A stretch of DNA of 64,000 nucleotides from Peribolospora baueri (lineage: Eukaryota; Basidiomycota; Peribolosporomycetes; Peribolosporales; Peribolosporaceae). The position numbers and the translations under genes were made by a program. Positions 63,320 to 64,000 of the stretch are shown in pieces. How positions within the stretch are numbered: the stretch's first letter is position 1; every line of letters starts with the position of its first letter. Location of the stretch: positions 62,001 to 126,000 of the forward strand of contig JAMDHS010000001.1 in NCBI GenBank assembly GCA_029717555.1. Reading direction: 5' to 3'. Under the pieces are notes generated by a model. That model had not been told where the DNA came from. It made no database searches and saw only the letters and a list, made by a program, of their open reading frames with translations.

Positions 63320-64000
63320 ATGTCCGGCGACCCTCCCTCCTCGACCCACGACTTCCTCCGTCTCGGCTTCCCTCCTTCGCCTGCTTCGCCCTCCGTGCCT
63401 GCGCCGGCTCTTGCGCCTGCGCCTGACCACACTTCGCCCTCGCCTTTGCTTTCGCCTTCGTCCTCGCCCTTCGCCTCCTCCCCATCCTCTTCCCGCTCCC
63501 CCTTCACCCCTGACGCTCCCGTCGCTCGCTCCTTCCCTGCCTCCGCCGTCTACTCTCGACCCCCCGTCGACAAGACCGAGCTGCCCGCCCTTCCCCCTCC
63601 CTCGCCCTTGCGAGCCGACTTTCAAGCCCTCACCGTCAGCCCAGTCCGCGCAGACACCCAGGTGGCCGTCGCCGCCGCCGCTGCCGCCGCCTCCTCCGTC
63701 CATCCTACCATCTTCGCCTCCGCCAGCGACCCCCCGGATGGTCCTTCCTCATCCTCTTCTTCCTTCACTACCGCTCCCCCCTCCGTCCGGCTAAACAGCG
63801 AAACCATCGACGACGGCCTCTCACACCCCTTCCCCGATCAGCCCTTCCCCATCTCCCCCGCCGTGTCCACTTTCTCCGCCCACTCCGCTCACTCCAACAT
63901 GGACCTCGGCGACATCTCGCCCGATGGCGATGGCAGAGAGAGAGATAGGGATAGGGACAGGGACAGGGATCGGGATAGCAGGGATCGCGATAGGGACAGC
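63320..64000 (+). CDS. Partial unknown protein, N-terminal part (runs off the window)
   Basis: The frame from ATG at 63320 stays open for 227 codons to the last base, so the gene continues beyond the window. The protein starts MSGDPPSSTHDFLRLGFPPS and is rich in Ser, Pro and Ala, with short conserved-looking pieces (VYSRPPVDKTELPALPPPSP, NMDLGDISPDGDG). It ends in a run of alternating Arg/Asp (RDRDRDRDSRDRD), typical of nuclear, RNA-binding or chromatin-linked regulators. No domain is visible; function unknown. An intron could lie further upstream and move the start. Confidence 0.6.
   Translation, partial: MSGDPPSSTHDFLRLGFPPSPASPSVPAPALAPAPDHTSPSPLLSPSSSPFASSPSSSRSPFTPDAPVARSFPASAVYSRPPVDKTELPALPPPSPLRADFQALTVSPVRADTQVAVAAAAAAASSVHPTIFASASDPPDGPSSSSSSFTTAPPSVRLNSETIDDGLSHPFPDQPFPISPAVSTFSAHSAHSNMDLGDISPDGDGRERDRDRDRDRDRDSRDRDRDS

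Overview
The window is a gene-dense, GC-rich stretch of nuclear DNA from a fungus, most likely a basidiomycete of the Pucciniomycotina/Microbotryomycetes type (Rhodotorula-like). This rests on the many short introns (about 45-150 nt, several with CTRAC-like branch sites), very short internal exons (17-25 nt), fungal families (Zn2Cys6 regulator, fungal-type aquaporin, YOR1-like ABCC pump, YAK1, Dbf4) and intron-bearing tRNA-Ser(CGA) and tRNA-Pro(AGG). The species assignment is inference. Exon joins were made by hand; for every spliced gene the reading phase closes across all exons.

Layout. 0.26-1.93 kb LEU2 (+). 2.1-4.2 kb JmjC/KDM8-like protein (-), head-to-head with an Mpv17/PMP22 protein (+, 4.4-5.7). 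5.8-7.4 kb EVE-domain protein (-) with three microexons. 8.1 kb tRNA-Ser. 8.5-10.35 kb RCC1-repeat protein (-), head-to-head with a TatD nuclease (+, 10.6-12.3). 12.7-13.9 kb unknown polytopic membrane protein (-). 14.7-17.5 kb TVP38/VTT Golgi protein (-). 18.6 kb tRNA-Pro. 19.2-21.95 kb Ku70 (-), head-to-head with a DPB3/POLE4 histone-fold subunit (+, 22.1-23.6). 24.3-26.4 kb aquaporin (-). 28.3-31.5 kb phosphoglucomutase/phosphopentomutase (-), divergent from a SAM methyltransferase (+, 31.8-33.2). 34.7-38.0 kb Zn2Cys6 regulator (+). 39.2-45.6 kb 22-exon ABCC transporter (+). 46.8-51.7 kb YAK1 kinase (+). 52.8-55.5 kb Dbf4 (-). 55.95-57.5 kb DUF4112 protein (-), divergent from a type II PI4-kinase (+, 57.8-61.6). 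63.3 kb to the end: 5' part of an unknown low-complexity gene (+).

The genes do not form one pathway. Themes present by proximity are genome maintenance (Ku70, DPB3-like, Dbf4, TatD, EVE reader), Golgi/endosome membrane biology (TVP38, PI4K-II) and membrane transport (aquaporin, ABCC). Five divergent pairs share 163-329 bp gaps and probably common promoter regions. I found no virus-like element, transposon, CRISPR array, rRNA or defence/toxin cassette. The less ordinary signals are the microexons, one apparent GC-AG intron, a 44-base cytosine run, an 11-bp-phased degenerate repeat array near 63.0 kb, and tandem repeats confined to two neighbouring introns of YAK1.
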